38,832 nucleotides of DNA, taken from contig JAFVIF010000047.1 in NCBI GenBank assembly GCA_017474125.1, positions 1 to 38,832 of the forward strand, given 5' to 3'. Below the pieces are notes generated by a model. That model did not search any database. It was not told where the DNA came from and was given only the letters and a program-made list of their open reading frames with translations. This stretch comes from Clostridia bacterium (GTDB taxonomy: Bacteria; Bacillota; Clostridia; Oscillospirales; Acutalibacteraceae). Both the position numbers and the translations under genes were made by a program. Shown piece by piece: positions 8,110 to 17,629 of the stretch (positions within the stretch are counted from its first letter, which is position 1; every line of letters begins with the position of its first letter).

Positions 8110-9294
8110 ATGAAAGAGTTCGAACTTAAATACGGCTGTAACCCCAACCAAAAGCCTGCAAAAATTTTTATGCACGACGGAAGCGAGCTTCCTATAGAAA
8201 TATTGAACGGTCGCCCCGGCTACATTAACTTTTTAGATGCCTTTAACTCTTGGCAGCTTGTAAAGGAATTGAAGGAAGCCTTAGGTATGCCTGCGGTTAC
8301 CTCCTTTAAGCACGTTAGCCCCACCTCAGCCGCCATAGGTCTTCCCCTTTCGGACAAGCTTAAAAAAGCCTGCTTTGTAGACGATATCGAAGGCCTTGAC
8401 GCTTCCCCCCTTGCCTGCGCTTACGCAAGAGCAAGAGGCACCGACAGAATGTGCTCCTTTGGTGACTGGGTAGCCTTAAGCGACGTATGTGACGTTACCA
8501 CCGCACTTATGATTAAAAGAGAGGTAAGCGACGGTATTATTGCTCCCGGCTACGAGCCCGAGGCTTTGGAAATTTTGAAATCCAAGCGAAAGGGAACCTA
8601 CAACATAGTTAAAATCGACCCCGATTTCGTTCCCGCTCCCATCGAGCACAAGCAGGTTTACGGCATCACCTTTGAGCAGGGCAGAAACGAGTTTAAGATT
8701 AATAAGGAATTACTCGGTAATATTGTTACCGATAAGAAGGATATGCCCGAAAGCGCTGTAAGAGACCTTATCATTTCTCTTATCACCCTTAAGTACACAC
8801 AGTCTAACTCGGTATGCTTTGCTGTAGACGGACAGGCTATCGGTGTCGGCGCAGGTCAGCAGTCCCGTGTACACTGTACCCGTCTTGCAGGAAGCAAGGC
8901 CGACACCTGGTTCTTACGTCAGCACGACAAGGTTTTAAACCTTCCCTTCAAGGATACTCTCGGCCGTCCCGATAGAGATAACGTTATCGACGGCTACATC
9001 AATCAGAACGAGGAGGACGTTTGCAAGGACGGTGTTTGGCAGAAGTACTTTACCGTTCAGCCGGAGCCCTTTACTCAGGCAGAGCAACGTGCTTATCTTG
9101 ACACAATAAGCGGTGTTGCTTTGGGCAGTGACGCCTTCTTCCCCTTTGACGACAACATTGAACGCGCCAAAAAGAGCGGTGTTTCCTATATTGCCGAGCC
9201 CGGCGGTTCCATTAGAGACGACGTGGTTATTGAATGCTGTAACAAGTACGGTATTGCAATGGCATTTACGGGAATGAGACTTTTCCACCACTAA
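8110..9294 (+). CDS. Stand-alone AICAR formyltransferase (PurH C-terminal type)
   Basis: A 394-residue protein matching only the AICAR transformylase half of PurH, which converts AICAR plus 10-formyl-THF to FAICAR. It starts directly at the transformylase-type segment LKYGCNPNQKPA and contains SFKHVSPTSAA, the counterpart of the catalytic K-H motif (KHxNPCG in classical PurH), then DWVALSD, IAPGYEPEAL and the conserved C-terminal block SDAFFPFDDNIE. The IMP cyclohydrolase domain is absent from the N-terminus and is supplied by the preceding gene. CGGAGG ribosome site upstream. AICAR formyltransferase substrate build-up (ZMP/ZTP) is the signal read by the operon's riboswitch. Confidence 0.9.
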   Translation: MKEFELKYGCNPNQKPAKIFMHDGSELPIEILNGRPGYINFLDAFNSWQLVKELKEALGMPAVTSFKHVSPTSAAIGLPLSDKLKKACFVDDIEGLDASPLACAYARARGTDRMCSFGDWVALSDVCDVTTALMIKREVSDGIIAPGYEPEALEILKSKRKGTYNIVKIDPDFVPAPIEHKQVYGITFEQGRNEFKINKELLGNIVTDKKDMPESAVRDLIISLITLKYTQSNSVCFAVDGQAIGVGAGQQSRVHCTRLAGSKADTWFLRQHDKVLNLPFKDTLGRPDRDNVIDGYINQNEEDVCKDGVWQKYFTVQPEPFTQAEQRAYLDTISGVALGSDAFFPFDDNIERAKKSGVSYIAEPGGSIRDDVVIECCNKYGIAMAFTGMRLFHH

Positions 9295-9315
9295 TAAATT
9301 CAAGGAGAAACGACT

Positions 9316-10581
9316 ATGAAGGTAGCTGTTATAGGTAGCGGCGGAAGAGAGCATACCATTATTAAAAAGCTTAAGGAAAGCAAAAAGATTTCCAAGCTTT
9401 ACGCCATTCCCGGAAACGGCGGTATGGCGGAGGATGCTCAGCTTGTTCCCATTCCCGTTACCGATATTAATAAGATTTGCGAATTTGCAAAAGAAGTGAA
9501 AATCGATTATGCCGTTGTTGCTCCCGACGACCCGTTGGTTGCAGGTATGGTTGACGCCTTAAATGAAATAGGTGTTCCCTGCTTCGGCCCCGACAAAAAG
9601 GCGGCTATTATTGAAGGCAGTAAGGTTTTTTCCAAAGACCTTATGAAGAAATACGGTATTCCTACCGCCGCTTACGGTGTGTACAGCAATATGGAGGACG
9701 CGCTTGCTTACGTTGAAACTGCTCCACTGCCCACCGTTGTTAAGGCAGACGGACTTGCGCTGGGCAAGGGCGTAATTATTGCCGAAACAAGAGAACAGGC
9801 AAAGGAAGCCGTTATATCCATTATGGGTGATAAGGTCTTCGGCGCTTCGGGCAACCAAATTGTTATTGAAGAGTTTTTAACCGGTCCCGAGGTTTCGGTG
9901 CTTGCCTTCTCCGACGGCAAAACCCTTATCCCTATGGTTTCCGCTATGGACCACAAGCGCGCCAAGGATAACGACAAGGGTCTTAACACGGGCGGTATGG
10001 GCACCATTGCTCCAAACCCCTATTATACAAGCGACGTAGCAAAAACCTGTATGGATGAAATTTTTATTCCCACCATACGCGCTATGGAAAAGGAAGGCCG
10101 TCCCTTTAAGGGCTGTCTTTTCTTCGGACTTATGATTACTCCAAACGGTCCCAAGGTTATTGAATACAACTGCCGCTTCGGTGACCCCGAAACTCAGGTT
10201 GTGCTTCCCCTTTTAAAAAGCGATTTATTCGAGATTATGCAGGCCTGTACCAATGGCACCCTGCACCAAGCCGAGGTTGAGTTTTCGAACGGTGCGGCTT
10301 GCTGTGTAGTTATGGCAAGCGAAGGCTACCCGCAAAAATACGAAAGCGGCTTCCCCATTACCGTTGACAGCGATATTGAAGCCACAGTTATTTACGCCGG
10401 TGCTAAAAAGGAAGGCGACACAGTGCTTTCGGCAGGCGGTAGAGTGCTTGGTGTAAGTGCAACCGCCCCCGACCTTAAGGCGGCTATTGAAAAGGCATAT
10501 AAGGAAACCGAAAAGGTACACTTTAAAAATGCCTACAAGCGTAACGATATTGGTGCGAGAGCACTTAAAGCATTAGATTAA
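9316..10581 (+). CDS. purD: Phosphoribosylamine-glycine ligase PurD
   Basis: A 421-residue GAR synthetase joining glycine to phosphoribosylamine with ATP. Hallmarks of the ATP-grasp enzyme: N-terminal VIGSGGREHTI, YAIPGNGG, the ATP-binding loop VVKADGLALGKGVI, GPEVSVLAFSDG, NTGGMGTIAP and the metal/ATP site EYNCRFGDPETQ. AAGGAG ribosome site; 21 bases after the formyltransferase gene and 17 bases before purL. Confidence 0.96.
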   Translation: MKVAVIGSGGREHTIIKKLKESKKISKLYAIPGNGGMAEDAQLVPIPVTDINKICEFAKEVKIDYAVVAPDDPLVAGMVDALNEIGVPCFGPDKKAAIIEGSKVFSKDLMKKYGIPTAAYGVYSNMEDALAYVETAPLPTVVKADGLALGKGVIIAETREQAKEAVISIMGDKVFGASGNQIVIEEFLTGPEVSVLAFSDGKTLIPMVSAMDHKRAKDNDKGLNTGGMGTIAPNPYYTSDVAKTCMDEIFIPTIRAMEKEGRPFKGCLFFGLMITPNGPKVIEYNCRFGDPETQVVLPLLKSDLFEIMQACTNGTLHQAEVEFSNGAACCVVMASEGYPQKYESGFPITVDSDIEATVIYAGAKKEGDTVLSAGGRVLGVSATAPDLKAAIEKAYKETEKVHFKNAYKRNDIGARALKALD

Positions 10582-10598
10582 TATAGGATGGATAGATT

Positions 10599-13500
10599 AT
10601 GGTTTACCGCATATACGTAGAAAAAAAGGCAGGCCTTGCAGGCGAAGCCGATTCCCTTTTAAGCGACATCCGCTCGTTTTTGGGCATAGCAAACGTAAAA
10701 AGTGTAAGGGTTATTAACCGTTACGACGTTGAAAATATTGAAGAGGCTCTTTTCAAGCAGTGTATCAACACCGTTTTTTCCGAGCCTCAGCTTGACGATA
10801 CCTTCACCGAGCTTACAGCAAAAGAAAACGACTTTGTTTTTGCAGTTGAATACCTTCCCGGTCAGTTTGACCAGCGTGCCGATTCCGCCGCGCAGTGTAT
10901 TCAGATTATTTCAAAGGCAGACCGTCCCGACGTACGTACCGCAAAGGTTTACGTTATTGAGGGTGCTCTGAGCGATGATGAAAAGTCGGCCATAAAGAAG
11001 CACCTTATTAACCCCGTTGAAAGCAGAGAGGCTTCTCTTGATACCGTAAGCACCTTAAAGCGTGAGTACGATATTCCTACCACCGTTAAAACACTTGACG
11101 GCTTCAACGCCTTAGAAGAAGACGGGCTTAAGGAATTTTTAAAGGCTCAGGGCCTTGCTATGGACCTTGACGACCTTAAATTCTGTCAAAGCTATTTCAG
11201 AAGTGAGGACAGAGACCCCACCATTACCGAAATAAAAATGATCGACACCTATTGGTCCGACCATTGCCGTCATACTACCTTCCTTACCACTATTGACAAG
11301 GCGGAGTTCGAGGACGAGCTTTTACAAAAAACCTATGAGGAATACCTTGAGGTAAGACGCGAGCTTGGCAGAACCAAGCCCATTAACCTTATGGATATAG
11401 GCACTATTGCCGCTAAGTATTTAAGAAAGCAGGGCAAGCTTGACCGACTTGACGAATCTGAGGAAATCAACGCTTGTACCGTAAAAATCGACGTTACTAT
11501 CGACGGCAAGAAAGAGCCTTGGCTTCTTCTGTTTAAAAACGAAACCCACAACCACCCCACCGAAATCGAGCCCTTCGGCGGTGCCGCCACCTGTATCGGC
11601 GGTGCTATCCGTGACCCCCTTTCGGGCAGAAGCTACGTTTATGCCGCTATGCGTGTAACAGGCGCAGGTAATCCCTTAAAGGGCAGACACGAAACTATGG
11701 AGGGTAAGCTTCCTCAAAGAAAAATCGTAACCACCGCCGCCGCAGGCTACAGCTCCTACGGTAATCAGATAGGCTTAGCTACAGGTCAGGTTGATGAAAT
11801 TTACCACGATGGCTACACCGCAAAGCGTATGGAAATCGGCGCTGTTGTAGGCGCAGCTCCCGAAGAAAACGTTAGACGAGAGGTTCCCTCTGATGGAGAT
11901 ATTATTATTCTTCTTGGCGGCAGAACGGGTCGTGACGGCTGTGGCGGTGCTACGGGCTCTTCCAAATCTCATACCGTTGAATCCTTGGAAAGCTGCGGTG
12001 CAGAGGTTCAAAAGGGTAACGCTCCCGAGGAAAGAAAGCTACAGCGACTTTTCCGCAGAAAGGACGCCACAAGACTTATTAAGCGTTGTAACGACTTCGG
12101 AGCAGGCGGTGTGTCGGTTGCTATAGGCGAGCTTGCCGACGGTATTGAAATTAACCTTAACGCCGTTCCCAAAAAGTACGACGGTCTTGACGGCACCGAG
12201 CTTGCAATAAGCGAGTCTCAGGAAAGAATGGCTGTTGTAGTTGAAAAGGAAAACGTTGATAAATTTATAAGCCTTGCAAATGAAGAAAACCTTGAGGCTA
12301 CCGTTGTTGCCACAGTTAAGGCCGAGCCCAGACTGGTTATGTACTGGAACGGCAAGGATATTGTTAACATCAGCCGTGAGTTCTTAAATTCCAACGGTGC
12401 TGAAAAGCACATTGATATTGCCCCTGCTAAAATTCAGTCCTTTGATAAGGAAATAAGCGGCGGCTTTACGGAAAATTACGAAAAAATTGCTAAGGACCTT
12501 AACGTTTGCTCTAAGCGCGGTCTTAGCGAGCGTTTTGACTCCACCATAGGCGCAGGCACTGTTCTTATGCCCTTTGGCGGTAAGTATCAGCAAACCCCCA
12601 TTCAGGCAATGGTTAACAAGGTTTCGGTTGAAAAACGTCATACCGATACCTGTTCTCTTATGGCTTGGGGCTATAATCCCTTTATTACCGAAAAAAGCCC
12701 CTACCACGGCGCATATCTCGCCGTAGTTGAATCTGTATGTAAGCTTATTGCTACAGGCGCCTCCTTTAACGAGGTATATTTGACCTTCCAGGAATACTTT
12801 GAGCGTCCCGGTAAGGATGCTAAGCGTTGGGGCAAGCCTCTTGCAGCACTTCTCGGTGCTTTTAAGGCTCAAAAGGAATTAGGCATTGCCGCTATCGGCG
12901 GTAAGGACTCTATGAGCGGTTCCTTTGAGCATATCGACGTTCCTCCCACCTTGGTTTCCTTTGCGGTTACCACCGAGCAGGTAGACAGCATTGTTTCTCC
13001 CGAGTTCAAAAAGGCAGACAGCAAGGTTGTTCTCCTTACCTGCAAGCACGATGCCAACGGTCTTCCCGTCACCGCTTCTCTTATTGAGCTTTTTGCTACT
13101 GTAAGAAAGCTTGTTGAGAACGGCAAGGCAAAAGCTATTTATACTCCGGGTATGGGCGGTATTGCCGAAGCTGTTATGAAAATGGCAATAGGAAACAGAA
13201 TAGGCTTTAAGTTTAACGATTATATGAGTGTAGAGGACATTTTCGCTTACAGCTACGCTTCCTTTATAGTTGAGCTTAGCGACGATACCGAGGTTGGTAC
13301 CGTTCTCGGCTATACCACCGAAAAGCCCATTATTGCTTTAAAGAACGAGGAAATCGACCTTATTAAATTACAGGGTGTATACGAGGGCGTGCTGGAAAGC
13401 GTTTATCCCTGCAACATCGACCATAAGGCTAAGGAAATCAGCAAATTCTCCTTCTGTGCAAGCGATTACGCTAAGCCTCGCTTTACCTCGGCTCGCCCCA

Positions 13501-14291
13501 AGGTGCTTATTCCCGTATTCCCGGGCACCAACTGTGAGTACGACACCGCCAAGGCGCTCCTTACTGCAGGTGCCGACCCTGAAATTTTCGTAATTAATAA
13601 TCTTTCTGCAAGCAGTGTAGCAGAAAGCGTTGACACCTTCGCAAAAAAGATGAAGGATGCACAGATAGTATTTATCCCGGGTGGCTTCTCGGGCGGTGAC
13701 GAGCCCGACGGTTCGGGTAAATTCATTACCGCCTTCTTTAGAAACCCCGCCATTAAGGAAGAGGTTAATAACCTTCTTTCTAACCGCGACGGTCTTATGG
13801 CAGGTATTTGTAACGGCTTCCAGGCGCTTGTTAAATTGGGTCTTGTTCCGTTTGGTGAAATTATCGACACCGACGAAACCTGCCCCACCCTTACCTACAA
13901 CACTATAGGCCGCCATCAGTCCCGCCTTGTACAAACCCGTATTGCATCTAATAAGTCCCCGTGGCTTATGGAAACCAAGGTTGACGATATTTACACTGTG
14001 CCGATTTCTCACGGTGAGGGCCGCTTCCTTGTAAGTGATGAGCTTGCATTAAAGCTTGCCGAAAACGGACAGATAGCCACCCAGTATGTTGATTTAAGTG
14101 GCAATCCCACTTCTGACGTACGCTTTAATCCCAACAACTCCTGCTTTGCTATAGAAGGCATTACAAGCCCCGACGGCAGAGTGCTCGGTAAAATGGGACA
14201 CAGCGAGCGTATCGGCAACGGACTTTATAAAAACGTTGACGGCAACTTTGATATGGGTATGTTCCGCAGTGCCGTTAAATACTTTAAGTAA
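10599..14291 (+). CDS. purL: Phosphoribosylformylglycinamidine synthase, single-chain PurL
   Basis: A 1230-residue fused FGAM synthase of the long clostridial type, containing the PurS-like N-terminal domain, the tandem PurM-like ATPase halves and a C-terminal glutamine amidotransferase. Visible motifs: SDHCRHTTF, FKNETHNHPTEIEPFGGA, VGAAPEEN, and GGRTGRDGCGGATGSS. The amidotransferase region has VFPGTNCEYD, GGFSGGDEPDGSG, the nucleophile Cys1071 in GICNGFQAL, and His1138/Glu1140 in ISHGEGRF. It makes FGAM from FGAR, glutamine and ATP. Because it is a single chain, no separate purS or purQ is needed and none is present. Long antisense open frames inside it are coding shadows. Confidence 0.96.
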   Translation: MVYRIYVEKKAGLAGEADSLLSDIRSFLGIANVKSVRVINRYDVENIEEALFKQCINTVFSEPQLDDTFTELTAKENDFVFAVEYLPGQFDQRADSAAQCIQIISKADRPDVRTAKVYVIEGALSDDEKSAIKKHLINPVESREASLDTVSTLKREYDIPTTVKTLDGFNALEEDGLKEFLKAQGLAMDLDDLKFCQSYFRSEDRDPTITEIKMIDTYWSDHCRHTTFLTTIDKAEFEDELLQKTYEEYLEVRRELGRTKPINLMDIGTIAAKYLRKQGKLDRLDESEEINACTVKIDVTIDGKKEPWLLLFKNETHNHPTEIEPFGGAATCIGGAIRDPLSGRSYVYAAMRVTGAGNPLKGRHETMEGKLPQRKIVTTAAAGYSSYGNQIGLATGQVDEIYHDGYTAKRMEIGAVVGAAPEENVRREVPSDGDIIILLGGRTGRDGCGGATGSSKSHTVESLESCGAEVQKGNAPEERKLQRLFRRKDATRLIKRCNDFGAGGVSVAIGELADGIEINLNAVPKKYDGLDGTELAISESQERMAVVVEKENVDKFISLANEENLEATVVATVKAEPRLVMYWNGKDIVNISREFLNSNGAEKHIDIAPAKIQSFDKEISGGFTENYEKIAKDLNVCSKRGLSERFDSTIGAGTVLMPFGGKYQQTPIQAMVNKVSVEKRHTDTCSLMAWGYNPFITEKSPYHGAYLAVVESVCKLIATGASFNEVYLTFQEYFERPGKDAKRWGKPLAALLGAFKAQKELGIAAIGGKDSMSGSFEHIDVPPTLVSFAVTTEQVDSIVSPEFKKADSKVVLLTCKHDANGLPVTASLIELFATVRKLVENGKAKAIYTPGMGGIAEAVMKMAIGNRIGFKFNDYMSVEDIFAYSYASFIVELSDDTEVGTVLGYTTEKPIIALKNEEIDLIKLQGVYEGVLESVYPCNIDHKAKEISKFSFCASDYAKPRFTSARPKVLIPVFPGTNCEYDTAKALLTAGADPEIFVINNLSASSVAESVDTFAKKMKDAQIVFIPGGFSGGDEPDGSGKFITAFFRNPAIKEEVNNLLSNRDGLMAGICNGFQALVKLGLVPFGEIIDTDETCPTLTYNTIGRHQSRLVQTRIASNKSPWLMETKVDDIYTVPISHGEGRFLVSDELALKLAENGQIATQYVDLSGNPTSDVRFNPNNSCFAIEGITSPDGRVLGKMGHSERIGNGLYKNVDGNFDMGMFRSAVKYFK

Positions 14292-14309
14292 AACAAGAGG
14301 TGCAGAAAA

Positions 14310-15977
14310 ATGAAAAGTGATATTGAAATTGCTCAGGAGGTCGAGCTTCGCCCCATAACCGAAATTGCCGAAACTGCAGGCATTCCCGATGAAAAGCTTG
14401 AACAGTACGGCAAATATAAGGCTAAAATTGATTTATCTCTTTTAAAGGATGAAAAAAGAGAAAACGGTAAGCTTATTCTTGTTACCGCCATTAACCCCAC
14501 CCCTGCCGGTGAGGGCAAAACCACCACTACCATTGGTCTTGCCGATGCTATGCGTGCAACCGGCAGAAAGGTTATGGTAGCCCTTCGTGAGCCTTCCTTA
14601 GGCCCCGTATTCGGTGTTAAGGGCGGCGCGGCAGGCGGCGGATATGCTCAGGTAGTTCCCATGGAGGATATTAACCTTCACTTTACCGGAGACTTTCACG
14701 CTATCGGAGCGGCCAACAATCTTCTCGCCGCTATGCTTGACAACCACATTCATCAAGGCAACGCCTTAGGTATCGACGTAAGACGCATTACCTGGAAGAG
14801 ATGTGTTGATATGAACGACCGTCAGCTTCGTTTCGTTACCGACGGTCTCGGCGGCAAGGTAAACGGTGTTCCCAGAGAGGACGGCTTTGATATTACGGTT
14901 GCCAGCGAAATTATGGCTGTGCTTTGTCTTTCAAATTCCATTACCGACTTAAAGGAAAGACTTTCCAAAATCATAGTAGGCTACACCTACGACGATAAGC
15001 CCGTTACTGCAGGTCAGCTTAATGCTCAGGGCGCTATGACCGCACTTCTCAAAGACGCCTTAAAGCCTAATCTCGTTCAAACTCTTGAAGGCACCCCCGC
15101 TCTCGTACACGGCGGCCCCTTTGCTAATATTGCTCACGGCTGTAACTCTATTATTGCTACCAAAATGGCAATGAAGCTTGGAGATTACGCCATTACCGAA
15201 GCAGGCTTCGGAGCCGACTTAGGCGCTGAAAAGTTCCTTGACATTAAGTGCCGCTTCGGTGGGCTCAAGCCCAGCGCGGTTGTGTTGGTTGCTACCATTC
15301 GCGCTCTTAAAATGAACGGCGGTGTAGCTAAAACCGATTTAAAGGAAGAAAATCTTGAAGCGCTTAAAAAGGGTATGCCTAACCTTATGAGACACGCAGG
15401 AAACATTAAAAACGTTTATAAGCTTCCTTGTGTAGTTGCCGTTAACCGCTTTCCCACCGATACCGATGCCGAAGTTCAGCTTGTTATTGATTCCTGTGCA
15501 GAGCTTGGAATTAAGGCAATTTGCTCCAAGGTTTGCGCCGAGGGCTCTAAGGGCGGTATTGAGCTTGCCAACGAGGTTGCACGCCTTTGCGAGGAAAAGA
15601 ACGACTTCACCTTCTGCTATGAAGACGACCTTTCCATTGAAGATAAAATCCGCGCAATCGTTACCAAAATTTACGGCGGTGACAACGTAATATTCACTCC
15701 TGCCGCTAAAAAGGAAATTGCAAAGCTTACCGAGCTCGGTTTTTCCAATATGCCCGTATGTATGGCTAAAACCCAGTACAGCTTCTCTGATGATATGACA
15801 AAGCTGGGTGCTCCCACAGGCTTTGATATTACGGTACGTAACATTAAGGTAAGTGCAGGTGCAGGCTTCATTGTTGCCCTTACAGGCGATATTATGACAA
15901 TGCCCGGACTTCCGAAAGTTCCTGCCGCAGAAAAAATCGACGTTGACGAAAACGGAGTAATAAGCGGTCTGTTCTAA
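14310..15977 (+). CDS. fhs: Formate-tetrahydrofolate ligase
   Basis: A 555-residue 10-formyl-THF synthetase, normal family length. It activates formate with ATP and THF to give 10-formyl-THF, the cofactor used by PurN and the AICAR formyltransferase upstream. Motifs: P-loop-like [14 protein letters not shown] (64-77), [20 protein letters not shown], and [19 protein letters not shown]. It is the last gene of the operon, 18 bases after purL, followed by a strong terminator. The same gene gave the ZTP riboswitch its original name (pfl), which supports joint control. Confidence 0.97.
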   Translation: MKSDIEIAQEVELRPITEIAETAGIPDEKLEQYGKYKAKIDLSLLKDEKRENGKLILVTAINPTPAGEGKTTTTIGLADAMRATGRKVMVALREPSLGPVFGVKGGAAGGGYAQVVPMEDINLHFTGDFHAIGAANNLLAAMLDNHIHQGNALGIDVRRITWKRCVDMNDRQLRFVTDGLGGKVNGVPREDGFDITVASEIMAVLCLSNSITDLKERLSKIIVGYTYDDKPVTAGQLNAQGAMTALLKDALKPNLVQTLEGTPALVHGGPFANIAHGCNSIIATKMAMKLGDYAITEAGFGADLGAEKFLDIKCRFGGLKPSAVVLVATIRALKMNGGVAKTDLKEENLEALKKGMPNLMRHAGNIKNVYKLPCVVAVNRFPTDTDAEVQLVIDSCAELGIKAICSKVCAEGSKGGIELANEVARLCEEKNDFTFCYEDDLSIEDKIRAIVTKIYGGDNVIFTPAAKKEIAKLTELGFSNMPVCMAKTQYSFSDDMTKLGAPTGFDITVRNIKVSAGAGFIVALTGDIMTMPGLPKVPAAEKIDVDENGVISGLF

Positions 15978-15983
15978 AAGCTA

Positions 15984-16018
15984 AAGCCTCTGAAATCTGC
16001 GATTTCAGAGGCTTTTAT
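15984..16018 (+). terminator. Terminator of the purine operon (bidirectional)
   Basis: Perfect 14-bp stem AAGCCTCTGAAATC (15984-15997) / GATTTCAGAGGCTT (16001-16014) with a TGC loop, followed by TTATTA. Because the arms are A/T flanked it can also serve the convergent minus-strand gene that stops at 16018. Confidence 0.88.
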
Positions 16019-16524
16019 TACGGTGCCTTAAACAGGCCTATATTTGGCGGGTCATAGCTCCACACTATAAATAGCAAAGTAAAAACAGCAAATATTATTA
16101 AGGCAAAAAGGTTTGAATACTTTGGCACGTAATACACACTGCGAAGCATTAGCTCGGTCAGAACAAAGGTTATAATCACACCCACAACGAAAATCGCTAT
16201 ATTCACGACAGGCATATCGGTTTTGCCCACAATTCCCGAAACAGTGAAAAAAGCCGAGGTTATAAAAATAAGCCCGATTAACAGCGATACTGCGCGAAAC
16301 AGCAAAAAGCCCTTCGTTTTTCTTTCACAAAAAACAAACTGCCCCAGGGTATAAAGAGTTACGGGGAAAAACAACAGCTTTAAATGCTCCCAGGTGCTCT
16401 CATTTACGCTGGAAAAATATCCCACCGCCATATTGTAGCCGCTCCACTCATAGGTGAAATGGAGCAAAACACCCAGCCCTACGCAAAACAAAATTCCGAT
16501 AATTACACTTAGCTTCTTAAACAA
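16018..16524 (-). CDS. DUF6512-like integral membrane protein
   Basis: A 168-residue protein with about five hydrophobic segments (near residues 5-25, 50-67, 75-98, 105-128, 138-158). The motif SSVNESTWEHLKLLFFP, between the first two segments, resembles the DUF6512 family as I remember it. No function is known. The start is a TTG at 16524 with a well-spaced AAAGGAGG ribosome site; an ATG in the intervening bases is out of frame. The ribosome site lies in the loop of a 10-bp hairpin whose arm reaches the start codon, so translation may be tuned. It follows the oxidoreductase gene by 44 bases and could share its transcript. Confidence 0.7.
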   Translation of the reverse strand: MFKKLSVIIGILFCVGLGVLLHFTYEWSGYNMAVGYFSSVNESTWEHLKLLFFPVTLYTLGQFVFCERKTKGFLLFRAVSLLIGLIFITSAFFTVSGIVGKTDMPVVNIAIFVVGVIITFVLTELMLRSVYYVPKYSNLFALIIFAVFTLLFIVWSYDPPNIGLFKAP

Positions 16525-16561
16525 AACGGCATCCTCCTTTAAAAAGAGTATATGCCGTTTT
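16523..16561 (-). promoter_or_regulatory. Hairpin enclosing the ribosome site of the DUF6512-like gene
   Basis: Perfect 10-bp inverted repeat AAAACGGCAT (16523-16532) / ATGCCGTTTT (16552-16561). Read on the minus strand, the AAAGGAGG ribosome site falls in the 19-base loop and the 3' arm overlaps the TTG start. The arm is followed by GTTTAAG, so it could also be a weak terminator of the oxidoreductase gene that ends at 16569. Confidence 0.55.
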
Positions 16562-16568
16562 TCTTGTT

Positions 16569-17570
16569 TTAATTATAGTTAAAATTATAAAATTTTATAT
16601 CGGCCTGCATTCGCATTGCTTCCATTACTGCGCAAACAGTAAGTGCAAGGGTGTTCATTTCGCTGTATTCCTGCGCGGTGCCTTCCCTATCGGTTATATA
16701 GCGGTAAAAGTCAAGGGCTTCGTAGCTCATAAGCTCCTCCTTGCTCATTTCACCTACTATTTTTTCGTTTTTGGCAGAGCTTTCAATATAAATGTTATCA
16801 TACTTTGAAATATGCCCTATAGAAAGGCTTCCGCAGTCCCCGAGAATTTCACTGGGCACATTGCTTTGGCAGGTTTTTGAAGCAATTATCGACACTATAT
16901 GATCACCGTATTTAAAATTTGCGGCAATACTGCCGTCGCTTCCGCTTTCCAAAAAGGTCGCCTTGGTAGATATAAGCTCGGGCAGACCGAAAAGGTCGAT
17001 AGCGGGATAAACACAGTAAATTCCTAAATCCATAAGGGTGCCCGTAGCAAACTGCGGATTGAAAATATTGGGATTTTTACCTAAAAGATAATCCTGATAT
17101 TTACTTGAAAGCTGACAGAACTGAAAACGGGAGCTTTGAATTCTTCCAAGCCTTCCCATTTCCTCCTTAATAATTTTTCGGGCAGGAAGGTGCATAGGGA
17201 TAATAGCTTCCATAAAAATAACGTTATTTTCCCTTGCGGCATTACTCAGCCTCATAAACTCGTCTTCACTTGTAACCATAGGCTTTTCCACAATAACGTG
17301 CTTACCGTTTTTAACCATAAGCATTGCCTGTTCAAAATGAAGAGAATTGGGGCTGGCTATATAAACCGCATCAATATTGTCCGATTTTGCCATTTCCTCA
17401 AGGTTCAAGTATATTTCGGCAGATTTACCCGTTTCCTTTAAAAGCTCCTCTGCCCTGCTTTTTTCCCTTGAATAAACGGCGGTAAGGATATATTTATCGG
17501 GCAAAAGACTAATACCGCCTATAAAAGCGCGGGTAATCCAGCTTGTTCCTATTGTAGCAAGTTTAATCAT
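16569..17570 (-). CDS. Gfo/Idh/MocA-family oxidoreductase
   Basis: A 333-residue NAD(P)-dependent sugar- or polyol-type dehydrogenase. The N-terminal Rossmann start is MIKLATIGTSWITRAF; the conserved catalytic EKP is at 95-97 (VIVEKPMV); and the second-domain motif TGTLMDLGIYCVYPAIDLFG carries Tyr where many family members have His, as in dihydrodiol-dehydrogenase-like members. The substrate cannot be deduced. Ribosome site GGAAAGAG, 8 bases before ATG. No obvious promoter between it and the secF terminator, so it may depend on read-through. Confidence 0.88.
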   Translation of the reverse strand: MIKLATIGTSWITRAFIGGISLLPDKYILTAVYSREKSRAEELLKETGKSAEIYLNLEEMAKSDNIDAVYIASPNSLHFEQAMLMVKNGKHVIVEKPMVTSEDEFMRLSNAARENNVIFMEAIIPMHLPARKIIKEEMGRLGRIQSSRFQFCQLSSKYQDYLLGKNPNIFNPQFATGTLMDLGIYCVYPAIDLFGLPELISTKATFLESGSDGSIAANFKYGDHIVSIIASKTCQSNVPSEILGDCGSLSIGHISKYDNIYIESSAKNEKIVGEMSKEELMSYEALDFYRYITDREGTAQEYSEMNTLALTVCAVMEAMRMQADIKFYNFNYN

Positions 17571-17595
17571 AATAAAAACTCTTTCCGATAAATTT

Positions 17596-17622
17596 AAAGC
17601 CGACTTAAAGTAAGTCGGCTTT
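17596..17622 (-). terminator. Terminator after secF
   Basis: Perfect 12-bp stem AAAGCCGACTTA (17596-17607) / TAAGTCGGCTTT (17611-17622), AAG loop, 7 bases after the secF stop. The minus-strand tract after it (AAATTTAT) is poor in T, so termination may be partial and let the oxidoreductase gene be co-transcribed. Confidence 0.6.
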
Positions 17623-17629
17623 AGTAATA

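Noticed and set aside
7365-9294. A purH gene broken by a frameshift
   Set aside because: Both frames have their own starts, ribosome sites and full-length family-like proteins, and the first is not homologous to the PurH N-terminal domain.
13368-14012. 214-residue antisense open frame inside purL
   Set aside because: purL has intact motifs over the same bases; the composition of the antisense frame reflects codon bias of the real gene and no ribosome site precedes it. The same holds for 12384-12872 and 13466-13888.
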